This document shows, one piece after another, positions 1-8,563 of a DNA stretch of 43,112 nucleotides (its first letter is position 1; each line of letters starts with the position of its first letter). The notes under the pieces were generated by a model. It was given only the letters and a program-made list of their open reading frames with translations. It searched no databases and was not told the origin of the DNA. The stretch is from an uncultured Pelagibacteraceae bacterium. GTDB taxonomy: Bacteria; Pseudomonadota; Alphaproteobacteria; Pelagibacterales; Pelagibacteraceae. The translations under genes were made by a program, and so were the position numbers. The DNA lies in the NCBI GenBank assembly GCA_902610655.1, contig CACLWL010000008.1, positions 1 to 43,112 on the forward strand, in the 5' to 3' direction.

Positions 1-1
1 T

Positions 2-1303
2 TTGTTTTTACCTAAAAAAATAGAAAAATTTTCGGAGAAAGAATTTTCAAATTTAAAAGCGTTGTCATATGTCGACTTGGCAACAGAGATAATATACAAA
101 TTTATAGGAGATTTTTGTTCAAAGGAAAAGCTTCATGAAATTGTTAAAAAATCTTATTCATCATTTAGTGAAAAGGAAGTGGTAAAAATTAGAAAAGTTG
201 AAGATTTGCAGATATTAGAACTTTTTCATGGTCCCACGCTAGCTTTTAAAGACGTAGCAATGCAACTTATTGGTAATTTCTACGAATATTACTTAAGCAA
301 AACTAGTGAAAAAATAAATATTGTTGTAGCAACTTCTGGGGATACAGGGGCTGCCGCGATTGATGCTGTTAAAGGAAAAAAAAATATAAATATTTTTGTT
401 TTACATCCTAATAACCGAATATCGCCAGTTCAAAGAATGTTAATGACTACAAATCCATCAAAAAATGTTTTTAACATTGCAGTTGAGGGTAACTTTGATG
501 ATTGTCAAAAACTAGTTAAACAAATGTTTTCTGATCATGAGTTTTCCAAATCTATTAATATGTCTGGTGTTAATTCAATTAATTGGGCTAGAATAGTTGC
601 GCAATCAGTCTATTATTTTTTTTGTTATTTTAAATTAGATAAAAAAGAAAAGGTTTCATTTTCTGTTCCTACAGGAAATTTTGGAGATGTTTATGCTGGA
701 TATTTAGCAAAAAAAATGGGTCTACCAATTGATAAATTATTGGTAGCAACAAACGAAAACGATATTCTTCACAGGGCAATATCAAAAGGTGATTATAAAA
801 CCAACAAAGTTCAAGAGACAATTTCTCCAAGTATGGATATTCAGGTCGCGAGTAATTTTGAGAGATTGTTATTTGATATCTATAATAATGACTCAAAAAA
901 AGTTATTGAAACTATGAATGATATTAAAAATAATAAATTTAATTTAGACCAATTTTCATTAAAAAAAATACAAAAAGATTTTATTTCTGGAAGTCTTAAT
1001 GAAAAAGAAATCCTAGAAACAATTAAGCATATATACAAAAATAATAGAATTGTAATTGATCCTCATACAGCTATAGGAGTTGGAGCAGTTAAAAAACATA
1101 ATGAGAAAAATTACATTGTTTTAGCTACTGCACATCCATGTAAATTCCCTAATGCTATTTTAAAGGCCATTGATAAAAAAGAAGAATTACCAAATCATCT
1201 CAAAGGAATATTAAATCAAAGAGAAGAATATGAGGTGTTTCAAAATAACATTGAGAATTTGAAATCTTATATAAAAAAAATTGTAAATGAAATTCAAGAT
1301 TAA
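2..1303 (+). CDS. thrC: Threonine synthase, N-terminus cut by the window edge
   Basis: Converts O-phospho-L-homoserine to threonine with PLP; last step of threonine synthesis, cytoplasmic. The visible 433 codons carry the PLP-lysine motif HGPTLAFKD (lysine at visible residue 83), the cofactor-binding ATSGDTGAAA, SGVNSINWARI and PTGNFGDVYAGY, all typical of bacterial threonine synthase. The frame is open to the left edge, and the first residues (LFLPKKI) match the region that follows the family's usual N-terminal block, so about 25-30 residues are missing and the real start lies outside the window. The 3' end overlaps the peroxiredoxin gene by 17 bp. The partner gene thrB is on the opposite strand at 2186-3154. 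Confidence 0.96.
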   Translation: MFLPKKIEKFSEKEFSNLKALSYVDLATEIIYKFIGDFCSKEKLHEIVKKSYSSFSEKEVVKIRKVEDLQILELFHGPTLAFKDVAMQLIGNFYEYYLSKTSEKINIVVATSGDTGAAAIDAVKGKKNINIFVLHPNNRISPVQRMLMTTNPSKNVFNIAVEGNFDDCQKLVKQMFSDHEFSKSINMSGVNSINWARIVAQSVYYFFCYFKLDKKEKVSFSVPTGNFGDVYAGYLAKKMGLPIDKLLVATNENDILHRAISKGDYKTNKVQETISPSMDIQVASNFERLLFDIYNNDSKKVIETMNDIKNNKFNLDQFSLKKIQKDFISGSLNEKEILETIKHIYKNNRIVIDPHTAIGVGAVKKHNEKNYIVLATAHPCKFPNAILKAIDKKEELPNHLKGILNQREEYEVFQNNIENLKSYIKKIVNEIQD

Positions 1304-1772
1304 TGACAATATTCCTGATGTTGAAGTTTTTCAACTTATTAACAATGAACCAGAAATAATTAAAATTAAAAAAATTTTTAAAGATAAAAAAACTATATTA
1401 CTTGGAATGCCTGGCGCCTTCACATCGGTTTGTTCTTCAAAACATCTTCCAGGATATTTAAGTAATCTAGATAGATTTAAATCTAAGGGAATTGATTTAA
1501 TAGCTTGTATTGCTGTAAATGATCCTTTTGTGATGAGTGCTTGGGGCAAACAAAATAATGTTGATGGAAATATTTTAATGTTAGGAGATCCTTTTATAAC
1601 ATTTACAAAATCAATAGGTGCTGAGGTCGATAAATCTGGGAGAGGTCTTGGAATTAGATCTAATAGATATACTATGTTAATTGAGGATAATAAAATTTTA
1701 CAACTGCAAGAAGAAAAAGAAACTGGAATGTGTCAAATTTCAGCAGCAGAAAATTTTCTAAATTTAATTTAG
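1287..1772 (+). CDS. Peroxiredoxin, Prx5/type II (redoxin) family
   Basis: Thiol peroxidase that reduces hydrogen peroxide and alkyl hydroperoxides, probably using glutathione/glutaredoxin or thioredoxin. The 161-residue protein has the family signature PGAFTSVCSSKHLPGY with the peroxidatic cysteine at residue 49, followed by the VNDPFVMSAWG block and the C-terminal segment GMCQISAAE. There is no signal peptide, so it is cytoplasmic. The start lies inside the end of thrC (17 bp overlap), suggesting translational coupling. The stop overlaps the convergent rnhA stop by 9 bp. Length and motifs are normal for PrxII/Prx5; the electron donor cannot be read from the sequence. Confidence 0.93.
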   Translation: MKFKINDNIPDVEVFQLINNEPEIIKIKKIFKDKKTILLGMPGAFTSVCSSKHLPGYLSNLDRFKSKGIDLIACIAVNDPFVMSAWGKQNNVDGNILMLGDPFITFTKSIGAEVDKSGRGLGIRSNRYTMLIEDNKILQLQEEKETGMCQISAAENFLNLI

Positions 1773-2189
1773 ACTCGCTGCTTTTTTAGCCATTAAATCA
1801 ACTTCGTTATTTAATTGATCAGTCGAGTGAGCTTTAACCCAAGACCATTTAATATTAAAATTTTCCACCAGACTATCTAATTCCTTCCATAATTCTATAT
1901 TTTTTACTTCTTTCTTATTTGAAGTTTTCCAACCATTTTTTTTCCAATTATTAATCCATTCTGTTATTCCTAATTTTACATATTTTGAGTCTGTGATTAT
2001 TTCTATTTCTGAATTAATTTGGAGAGTTTTTAAAGCTTCAATTGGTGCTAATAACTCCATCCTATTATTAGTTGTATTTTTCTGATTTCCAGAAATGATC
2101 TTCTTTTGTTTGTCAATAATTATTATAGCAGCCCAACCTCCATCACCTGGATTTTCTAAACAAGATCCGTCTGTATAAATTTTAATCAT
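1764..2189 (-). CDS. rnhA: Ribonuclease HI
   Basis: Degrades the RNA strand of RNA-DNA hybrids, for example R-loops and primers. The 141-residue protein has the full RNase HI active site: D7 in YTDGS, E45 in NRMEL, D67 in TDSKYV and D131 in NEVDLMA, with the histidine of KAHST at 121. It is the last gene of the minus-strand run; its ATG overlaps the thrB stop (ATGA), so translation is probably coupled. Its stop region overlaps the convergent peroxiredoxin gene by 9 bp. rnhB, the other RNase H of this window (17824-18395), is frameshifted as read, which makes this intact copy relevant. Confidence 0.96.
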   Translation of the reverse strand: MIKIYTDGSCLENPGDGGWAAIIIIDKQKKIISGNQKNTTNNRMELLAPIEALKTLQINSEIEIITDSKYVKLGITEWINNWKKNGWKTSNKKEVKNIELWKELDSLVENFNIKWSWVKAHSTDQLNNEVDLMAKKAASLN

Positions 2190-3154
2190 TTAATATAATT
2201 TTTAAATTTACTTAACTTATTATGAAAAATAAGTTTTTTTAAATACTCTTTAGGGTCTTTAACTTTTATCAAGGCTGTTTTTGGTGTATTAAGAAAATCA
2301 TAGGATCTTGTTAATAAATACCTAAGCGCCGACCCTTTACAAAGAATATTAAATTTATTCTTTTCAGAAGAATTTAATTTTCTTATTTTTTGATATCCTT
2401 TTAAAAGGTTGGATGATTTATTAAGGTCAAGAATATATTCGCTTTTTTTCTTTCTAAAACAAATGGCATTAATACAAGTTGCAAGCTCATATGCATAAAA
2501 GTCAGTTGAGGAAAAGTAAAAATCTATAAAACCATAAAATTTTTTTCTTAAAAAGAAAATATTATCTATAAATAGATCAGAATGTATAACCCCCTTGGGT
2601 AAATTTTTTGGCCAGTTTTTTTCAATATTTATAATATTTTCCTCTATTATATTTTTAAGATTTTTTGATAGTTTATTTATTCTTCTATCTATTTTCTTAT
2701 TTAAATTAGACCATGATTTCACATCTAATGAATTTTTTCTATACAGCTTTAACTTTTTTGTAGCTTTATGAAGTATCGCTATATTTTTTCCCAAAACATA
2801 ACAATCTTTTGGTGTTAAATTTTTTTTATCATTACCTTTTAAAAAACTTACTAGACACGCTTTTTTATTTTTAATATTAAAAAGGTAACTTTTTTTTTTA
2901 GTTTTCATTGGTTTAGGACAATTAATTTTTAAATTAGAAAGTCCCGACATAAGATTCATAAAAAAAGGAAGATCATTAGTTTTTACTCTTTTTTCAAAAA
3001 TTGTTAAAACAAATTTTGTGTTGTTAAATTTAATTATATAGTTTGTATTTTCTATTCCTTTTTTAATACCCTCAACTTTATTAATTACACCAAGATTAAA
3101 GACATTTTCTATTTTTTTTATATCTTTGGAATTTATTTTTGTAAAAACTGCCAT
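2186..3154 (-). CDS. thrB: Homoserine kinase, ThrB type II (choline-kinase-like fold)
   Basis: Phosphorylates homoserine to O-phosphohomoserine, the substrate of ThrC. The 322-residue protein belongs to the aminoglycoside phosphotransferase/choline kinase-like type found in alphaproteobacteria, not the GHMP type. It shows an N-terminal nucleotide-binding region with GIENTNYII near residue 35, the catalytic loop HSDLFIDN at 191-198 and the metal-binding FIDFYF at 209-214. The start ATG shares one base with the ispH stop (TAATG) and the stop shares ATGA with rnhA, so the gene sits in a translationally coupled string. Sequence is strongly Lys/Asn/Ile-rich, like its neighbours. Confidence 0.93.
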   Translation of the reverse strand: MAVFTKINSKDIKKIENVFNLGVINKVEGIKKGIENTNYIIKFNNTKFVLTIFEKRVKTNDLPFFMNLMSGLSNLKINCPKPMKTKKKSYLFNIKNKKACLVSFLKGNDKKNLTPKDCYVLGKNIAILHKATKKLKLYRKNSLDVKSWSNLNKKIDRRINKLSKNLKNIIEENIINIEKNWPKNLPKGVIHSDLFIDNIFFLRKKFYGFIDFYFSSTDFYAYELATCINAICFRKKKSEYILDLNKSSNLLKGYQKIRKLNSSEKNKFNILCKGSALRYLLTRSYDFLNTPKTALIKVKDPKEYLKKLIFHNKLSKFKNYIK

Positions 3155-4098
3155 TAATTTAATTTTCCAGGAATTTTGAAAGTTACATCCTCTTTGATAA
3201 TCTCAACTTCTTCGACAGAAATATTATATTTACTTTTAATTTCATCTAAAAACTGTTCTACTAAAATTTCAGGAGCAGATGCACCCGATGATATACCAAT
3301 AGTTTTACACTTATCAATTTGATCAAATGGTACTCCACTCTCTGAATGAAGAAGTATAGAGTTTTTACAACCTGAATTTTTAGCAACTTCAACAAGCCTT
3401 AAAGAATTTGATGAATTTCTACTACCGATAACAAAAAACATTTCACATTTGTTTGCAATTTTTTTTACAGCAGACTGTCTATTTGTAGTTGCGTAACAAA
3501 TATCTTCTTTTTTTGGCTCTTTTATCTCTGGAAATCTTTTCTTTAATTCATCTACAATATCTTTTGTATCGTCAACGGATAAAGTTGTTTGAGTTATAAA
3601 TGCTAAATTTTTATTGTTCTTTTTATTGTATTTAGTCGCATCATCTAAACTTTGAATAAGATCTATACCCTCAGAAGGAATTTGACCCATAGTGCCTATC
3701 ACTTCAGGATGATTTTTATGACCAATCAAAAGAATATGGGATCCATCTTTATGCAAATTTTCAGCCTCTCTATGTACTTTAGTAACTAATGGACATGTTG
3801 CATCAATATATTGCATATTTAATTTTTTTGCTTCATTAGGAATTTTTTTTGGAACCCCGTGCGCAGAAAAAATAACCGGTCTAGATTTGTCTTCAATTTC
3901 GTTTAATTCCTCAACGAAGATAGCTCCAATTTTTTTTAAGCTTTCGACAACATGTTTATTATGAACTATTTCATGCCTCACATATACTGGAGCGCCATAT
4001 TTTGAAATACTTTTTTTTACAATTTCAATTGCTCTATCAACACCAGCACAGAAACCCCTTGGTGAGGCTAAGTATATTTTTAAATCTTTATTTTTCAT
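3154..4098 (-). CDS. ispH: 4-hydroxy-3-methylbut-2-enyl diphosphate reductase (IspH/LytB)
   Basis: Last enzyme of the MEP pathway: a [4Fe-4S] reductase that makes IPP and DMAPP from HMBPP. The 314-residue protein has the three cluster cysteines at 17 (RGFCAGVDRA), 102 (DATCPLVTK) and 201 (DICYATTNRQ), plus the HEIVHN, SAHGV and GHKNHPEVIGT blocks and the SGASAPE motif. It follows the retinal-synthesis genes in the same run and overlaps the small membrane-protein gene by 11 nt, so isoprenoid precursor supply may be co-transcribed with carotenoid synthesis. A purine-rich stretch (GAAGAAAG) just upstream of the ATG could act as a weak ribosome-binding site. Confidence 0.97.
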   Translation of the reverse strand: MKNKDLKIYLASPRGFCAGVDRAIEIVKKSISKYGAPVYVRHEIVHNKHVVESLKKIGAIFVEELNEIEDKSRPVIFSAHGVPKKIPNEAKKLNMQYIDATCPLVTKVHREAENLHKDGSHILLIGHKNHPEVIGTMGQIPSEGIDLIQSLDDATKYNKKNNKNLAFITQTTLSVDDTKDIVDELKKRFPEIKEPKKEDICYATTNRQSAVKKIANKCEMFFVIGSRNSSNSLRLVEVAKNSGCKNSILLHSESGVPFDQIDKCKTIGISSGASAPEILVEQFLDEIKSKYNISVEEVEIIKEDVTFKIPGKLN

Positions 4099-4261
4099 TT
4101 CTTTCTTCTCTAAAAAAAGGAATTAGAAATACAAGACATGCCACTAAAAAAAATAGACTTCCAAACATTGCCCAGAAACTTCCAATACTTGATATAGTAA
4201 ACCCAATTGCTGAAATTATAAATAATACCCATCCTAATAAGTTTATATTTTTATTTTTCAT
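4088..4261 (-). CDS. Small two-helix membrane protein between blh and ispH (57 aa, unknown function)
   Basis: I translated this gene directly from the minus strand: ATG at 4261-4259, stop TAA at 4090-4088, 57 residues. It begins MKNKNINLLGWVLF and ends with the charged tail PFFREERNEK. Two hydrophobic stretches (about residues 7-29 and 31-50, the second with WAMFGSLFFLVACLVFL) suggest a helical hairpin in the inner membrane. I do not recognise a family. Its ATG is nested in the end of the restored blh reading frame, and its stop is nested in the start of ispH. Both junctions are the same 11 bases (ATGAAAAATAA). That placement supports a real, coupled gene in the retinal/isoprenoid operon. No homologue search was possible. 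Confidence 0.72.
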   Translation of the reverse strand: MKNKNINLLGWVLFIISAIGFTISSIGSFWAMFGSLFFLVACLVFLIPFFREERNEK

Positions 4262-5148
4262 TTTTTTCGATTAAATATTCGAGCAATATATGCGGAAAGG
4301 TCAAAGACGCCAAACCAATAAATATAACTTTTGATATAGCAGTATCCAAATCATAATAATTACTTAATAAAAACAGTGATACCAAAAAACAAGACACCAG
4401 TGAAAATAGTTAATGGTAGCGCTTTGATTATAAATTTTTTTATACCTTTAATAAAATCTTTATTATTAAGTTCATTAGACAATTTAAATGAATGTCTAAC
4501 AGAGTGTAAAAAACAAAAATAAATTGTAAACGCCAATATTGGTTGTAGAAAAAAATTTATTAGCATTACTGATATAAAGTCCATAAAAAGAAGAGACTTA
4601 ATATTAATATCCTTATTTATACTAATAATAATATTTGATAGAAAACTTAGACTAACTAAAAGATAAATAAATTCATTAGAGACAAAAAAACTTTGTGAAA
4701 TATCAAAATTTAAATCCATGAAAATTTTTAAAGTTTCATTTTTATGAAATAATAGTGGCGCTGTTACGATTAAACTACCTTTGAAAAGATAAATTAAATC
4801 ATTTTTAGAATTTAAATTTATAAATTCAGAGTCTTCCTTGCCAAAATGATAAGATGCAACAATTAAAAAAAGAAATAATAAAAATTTAGGAAAAATAATC
4901 CAAGTTAAAATTATAATTAAACCTAATAAAATATATAAAAAATAAAATATATAAATTGAATTAAATTTAAAAATTTTCAATAGTTTCTTTCCCTTTAAAT
5001 CATCTAGAGCACCATGAGATATTCCTAAACTTAGTATAAGAAATAATGACAAGATTAAAAAATCATTATTTCTTAAAAAATCAAATGCAGATAATAAAAT
5101 ACAAATATTAAAAAAAATTAAAGAATGAAAATAGTTGATTCTATTCAT
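4251..5148 (-). CDS. blh: Beta-carotene 15,15'-dioxygenase Brp/Blh, frameshifted near its 3' end
   Basis: Integral membrane enzyme that cleaves beta-carotene into two retinals, the proteorhodopsin chromophore. The family histidines are visible: SHGALDD (H45), SYHFGKED (H101) and FLHSVRH (H215, H219), set among many hydrophobic helices. Read strictly, the frame ends at 4360 (262 residues) with an unconvincing tail. Removing one base from the A6 run at 4384-4389 (T6 on the coding strand) joins residue 254 to a second open frame. That frame runs to TAA at 4253-4251 and contains the family-like C-terminal motif LASLTFPHILLEYL, giving 298 residues. The coordinates given here are for the restored gene. 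Possible causes are a sequencing or assembly indel, a real mutation, or slippage during expression. It lies 4 bp after crtY. Confidence 0.85.
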
Positions 5149-5152
5149 ATAA

Positions 5153-6217
5153 TTAAAAAATATTTTTAATAAATAGTATTTTTGGCATTTTGAAAATTAC
5201 TTTTGAATCTTCAAAAAAGTTACTTTTATTTGAAAGAAATTTAATTACAGCTTCAGAGGATCCTTTAAACATATCAAAAAATATTTTTGGCATTTTATCA
5301 GGATGTCTCTTTAAGACATTCAAGAAGATTTTATCCAGAAATTCATATTTTTTACCGATATGGTAGATTTTAGCCTTTTTAATCATTTCAATATTTTCAC
5401 TTATATATTTACTATGCTCTTGAATATTTAAAAAGGTGTAACCAGTGCTAAGACGCGTCATACATCCAGCTGATCCAATATTAAGTTTATTTTGTTCAAT
5501 TTTTTTGATTGGATAAAAAAGTGGTATTGCACCTTCTTCTTCATATTTAATTGTATAATTTTTAATTTTAAGTGTTTCTTTAATATAATTTTCTAATTGT
5601 AAATCATAATCATTAAGAGTTTCATCATTCATTTTTGACAACCAAGTAGTTTCAACTAAAGCTTTGTTTTTTGTAAAAGGCAAAGTATAGAAAAAATGTA
5701 CATTATTTCTTTGATCACAATCGAAATCCATGAGATTGAAGATTTCATCATCAAAAATATTTTTTGGAGTTTCAATTTCTATACCTTTAAAATGTTGCCA
5801 GAGGCCAGTGTCATAAACTTGATTAGATGTAATGCTATTAAATACAAATGAATTTTTAGTATTTAAATGATCTATATCTTTTAAGAATTGAATATTTTGA
5901 TTTTTTTTTAATCTATTTATTACCTTTTTATAGAATAAACCACTATCAATAGTTTGGTATGGGTATTTTTTGTTTTTCATTTCATGGGAACCATAACGTG
6001 AGTTTATAGTAAAGCTATTCCAGCTTTTAATAACACAATCCTCAAAATTATGATTGAAAACCTTCCAAAAAGACCATGTCTTGTCCCTTTTATATTTTTC
6101 TCTAATTTCGATAATAGCTAAGGTTTTTTTTTCCAGTTTTTTGTTTATATCAAGCTCATAAGCAAGAGATAATCCTGCGCATCCACCACCAATAATAATA
6201 TAATCAAATTCTTTCAT
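5153..6217 (-). CDS. crtY: Lycopene beta-cyclase, CrtY type
   Basis: Cyclises both ends of lycopene to give beta-carotene. The 354-residue protein starts with a Rossmann FAD/NAD-binding segment (DYIIIGGGCAGLSLAYEL, residues 5-22). It then has the CrtY-type KTWSFW motif, the YPYQTIDSG segment, and a mid-protein GSAGCMTRLSTGYTF block characteristic of these cyclases. The start overlaps the end of crtB by 14 nt, and blh follows 4 bp downstream, so the steps from phytoene to retinal are contiguous. Length is slightly short of the 380-390 residues common in cyclases from other groups. Confidence 0.94.
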   Translation of the reverse strand: MKEFDYIIIGGGCAGLSLAYELDINKKLEKKTLAIIEIREKYKRDKTWSFWKVFNHNFEDCVIKSWNSFTINSRYGSHEMKNKKYPYQTIDSGLFYKKVINRLKKNQNIQFLKDIDHLNTKNSFVFNSITSNQVYDTGLWQHFKGIEIETPKNIFDDEIFNLMDFDCDQRNNVHFFYTLPFTKNKALVETTWLSKMNDETLNDYDLQLENYIKETLKIKNYTIKYEEEGAIPLFYPIKKIEQNKLNIGSAGCMTRLSTGYTFLNIQEHSKYISENIEMIKKAKIYHIGKKYEFLDKIFLNVLKRHPDKMPKIFFDMFKGSSEAVIKFLSNKSNFFEDSKVIFKMPKILFIKNIF

Positions 6218-7052
6218 CTAAATTTATTTCTTCTTTTATTAAAGCATGTTCTTTTCTATCAATTTCGTAACTTTTTTTTAAATAACATAAGCGGAACATA
6301 TCTAAAATACTTAAAACTGTTTGGTTAAACTTTCGTATAGAGGAAACATAAATTTTTCCTGCTATTTTATAACTTTCTATATTTTTTTTTTTTAAAATCT
6401 CATATCCAATTTCTCTATAGATTCTTCTTGCAACTAATATTGCAAATCTACTCAAAAATGGTATTTCACTTATAGCACTAAAAGATCTTTTATAAAAAAT
6501 ATCAGCAAATTTTATTGTGTCTTCTATTGTTTCAAAATCTAAATTTATGTAATTCCTATTTCTATTTTTATCCTCCAATACATCTCTAGCTATATTAGTC
6601 AACTGCATTGCAATTCCTAAATCAATTGCAGACTTTAATGAATTTTTAGATCTGACATTTAAAATCTTGGCCATCATTAATCCAACAGTACCAGCAACTC
6701 GATAGGAATATATAATTAAATCCTTTTTTGTGTCAAAAGTTACTTTTTCTTTTAAGTCTGTTTCAACTCCATCAAATAAATCATTTATAATACTAGTATC
6801 AATATTAAATTTTTGAATTAGCGAATATATTTTTTTGATGTTTTCATTCTCAAAGTTTTTATTTTCAAAGTCTCTTTTAAATTCATTAAATATTTTAATT
6901 TTTTCGTTCAGCGAAAGATCTTGATCAACAATATCGTCTAATGTTCTACAAAAATCATATAAATCAGAACTGTCTTTATACTTATTTTTTGGTAAAAAAA
7001 AACCTGCCCAACTAAATGACTTAGCGTGAATAGATAAAAGACTCTTAGTCAT
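6204..7052 (-). CDS. crtB: Phytoene synthase
   Basis: Condenses two geranylgeranyl diphosphates into phytoene, the first committed carotenoid step. The 282-residue protein is of the squalene/phytoene synthase family. The first Asp-rich metal-binding motif is DLYDFCRTLDDIVD (about residues 29-42) and the second is LTNIARDVLEDKNRN, with the intervening RVAGTVGLMMA block. It is all-helical with no signal peptide. The ATG overlaps the crtI stop (4 nt) and the 3' end overlaps crtY by 14 nt. The GGPP synthase that would make its substrate is not in this window. Confidence 0.95.
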   Translation of the reverse strand: MTKSLLSIHAKSFSWAGFFLPKNKYKDSSDLYDFCRTLDDIVDQDLSLNEKIKIFNEFKRDFENKNFENENIKKIYSLIQKFNIDTSIINDLFDGVETDLKEKVTFDTKKDLIIYSYRVAGTVGLMMAKILNVRSKNSLKSAIDLGIAMQLTNIARDVLEDKNRNRNYINLDFETIEDTIKFADIFYKRSFSAISEIPFLSRFAILVARRIYREIGYEILKKKNIESYKIAGKIYVSSIRKFNQTVLSILDMFRLCYLKKSYEIDRKEHALIKEEINLDERI

Positions 7053-8512
7053 CTTAAAATTTTATCAAGAACTTTTGCAGATGAGAGGACACCAGGAACA
7101 CCTGCGCCAGGATGAGTTCCAGCTCCCACAAAATAAAGTCCATCATAAATTTCTGATTTATTATGAAATCTAAAATAAGCTGACTGTGAAAATTTTGGCT
7201 GTATTGAAAACCCAGAACCATATTTTGTATTTAGATCTTTTTCGAAATAATCAGGCGTTAAATAAAAATCTTCAACAATATTTTTTCTTAAATTTGGCAT
7301 TAAATCATTTTCCATTTTATCAATTACCAAATTTTTCATTTTTTCTCCTTCAATTTTCCAATCAATATTAGATTGATTATTAGGAACTGGTACTAAAACA
7401 TAAAAACAATCATGACCCTCTGGGGCCATAGACTTATCTGTAGCTGATGGTCTATGTAAATAATAACTTATATCACTATTTAATTTTTTATTATTAAATA
7501 TGTCGTCTAAATGTTCTTTGTATTTGTTGCCAAACTTAATTGTATGATGTTCAACAGAATCATAAGTCTTTTTAGTACCGAAATAATAAACAAATAATCC
7601 CATTGAATATTCCATTCTATTTTTTTTCCATTCAAATAGTAAAGAACTTCTCTTATTGCCATTTAATAAATTTTCATACACTGCAGGAGGATCAGCATTA
7701 CATATAATCTTATCTGCATTTATACTTTTGTTGTTATCCAATTGAATCCCAGTAATTTTTTTTTCTTTTAAAATTATTTTATTTACTTCGTGGCCTTTAA
7801 TTATTTGAATTCCTACTTCATTCATTAATTTTTCAAATCCACTTATAATATTTCCAGTTCCTCCCATAGAGTAATAAATCCCCCATTTTTTTTCTAAATA
7901 TAAAATTAATCCATAGATTGATGTTGTAGTAAAAGGGTTTCCACCAACTAATAATGGATGCATACTTAACATCCTCCTCAGCTTTTCATTTTTTACATAA
8001 GATGAAACTAAAGAATAGACTGATTTGTAACTTTTTAATTTTAATAAGGCCGGTAATTGCCGCATCATTACAAATGGTTTATCAAATGGCACATCAGAGA
8101 GTTCTGTAAAACCTTTATCAAAAATTTTTTTTGTAAAATTCACTAATTTTGAATAACCATCAACATCCTCTTTACTGATATTTTCAATCTGTTTTTTCAT
8201 ATCATTTTCGTTTCCTGAATAATTAAATTTTGACTTATCTTCAAAAACAAATTGATACCAAGTCTGAAGAGGTTTTAGCTTTATATAATTTTCTGGATCT
8301 TTCTTAAATAATTCAAATAATTCATTTATAAGATAAGGAGCGGTAATAACTGTCGGTCCACCATCAAAAGTGAAACCATTTTTTTTAAATACTCTTGCCC
8401 TACCACCAAGATCTTTATGTTTTTCAATTAAGGTAACATCATGACCTTTTGCTTTAAGACGGAGTGCTGCAGCAATACCACCAAAACCTGAACCGATAAC
8501 AACAGAATTCAT
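7049..8512 (-). CDS. crtI: Phytoene desaturase, bacterial CrtI type
   Basis: FAD-dependent desaturase converting phytoene to lycopene. The 487-residue protein has an N-terminal dinucleotide-binding fold (VIGSGFGGIAAALRLKAKG, with LIEKHKDLGGRA), the FTFDGGPTVIT block and the C-terminal CrtI signature FVGAGTHPGAGVPGVL. It is the first carotenoid gene in the run; the 51 bp between it and atpF (8513-8563) is the only real gap between the ATP synthase genes and the crt genes. That gap could hold a crt promoter. It is AT-rich, and I see no convincing hexamer pair or terminator hairpin in it. Confidence 0.96.
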   Translation of the reverse strand: MNSVVIGSGFGGIAAALRLKAKGHDVTLIEKHKDLGGRARVFKKNGFTFDGGPTVITAPYLINELFELFKKDPENYIKLKPLQTWYQFVFEDKSKFNYSGNENDMKKQIENISKEDVDGYSKLVNFTKKIFDKGFTELSDVPFDKPFVMMRQLPALLKLKSYKSVYSLVSSYVKNEKLRRMLSMHPLLVGGNPFTTTSIYGLILYLEKKWGIYYSMGGTGNIISGFEKLMNEVGIQIIKGHEVNKIILKEKKITGIQLDNNKSINADKIICNADPPAVYENLLNGNKRSSLLFEWKKNRMEYSMGLFVYYFGTKKTYDSVEHHTIKFGNKYKEHLDDIFNNKKLNSDISYYLHRPSATDKSMAPEGHDCFYVLVPVPNNQSNIDWKIEGEKMKNLVIDKMENDLMPNLRKNIVEDFYLTPDYFEKDLNTKYGSGFSIQPKFSQSAYFRFHNKSEIYDGLYFVGAGTHPGAGVPGVLSSAKVLDKILR

Positions 8513-8563
8513 AATTATTTAATTTATATTATTTTCAAAAAAAGTAACTAATTTATAGTTAAC

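Noticed and set aside
4002..4274. Plus-strand open frame of 90 codons over the ispH start and the small gene
   Set aside because: It is antisense to ispH and to the 57-residue membrane gene, has no family resemblance, and the minus-strand genes explain the region.
2186..8563. Proteorhodopsin or GGPP synthase expected beside the crt/blh genes
   Set aside because: No seven-helix opsin with a retinal lysine motif and no extra prenyl synthase is encoded in or near this run.
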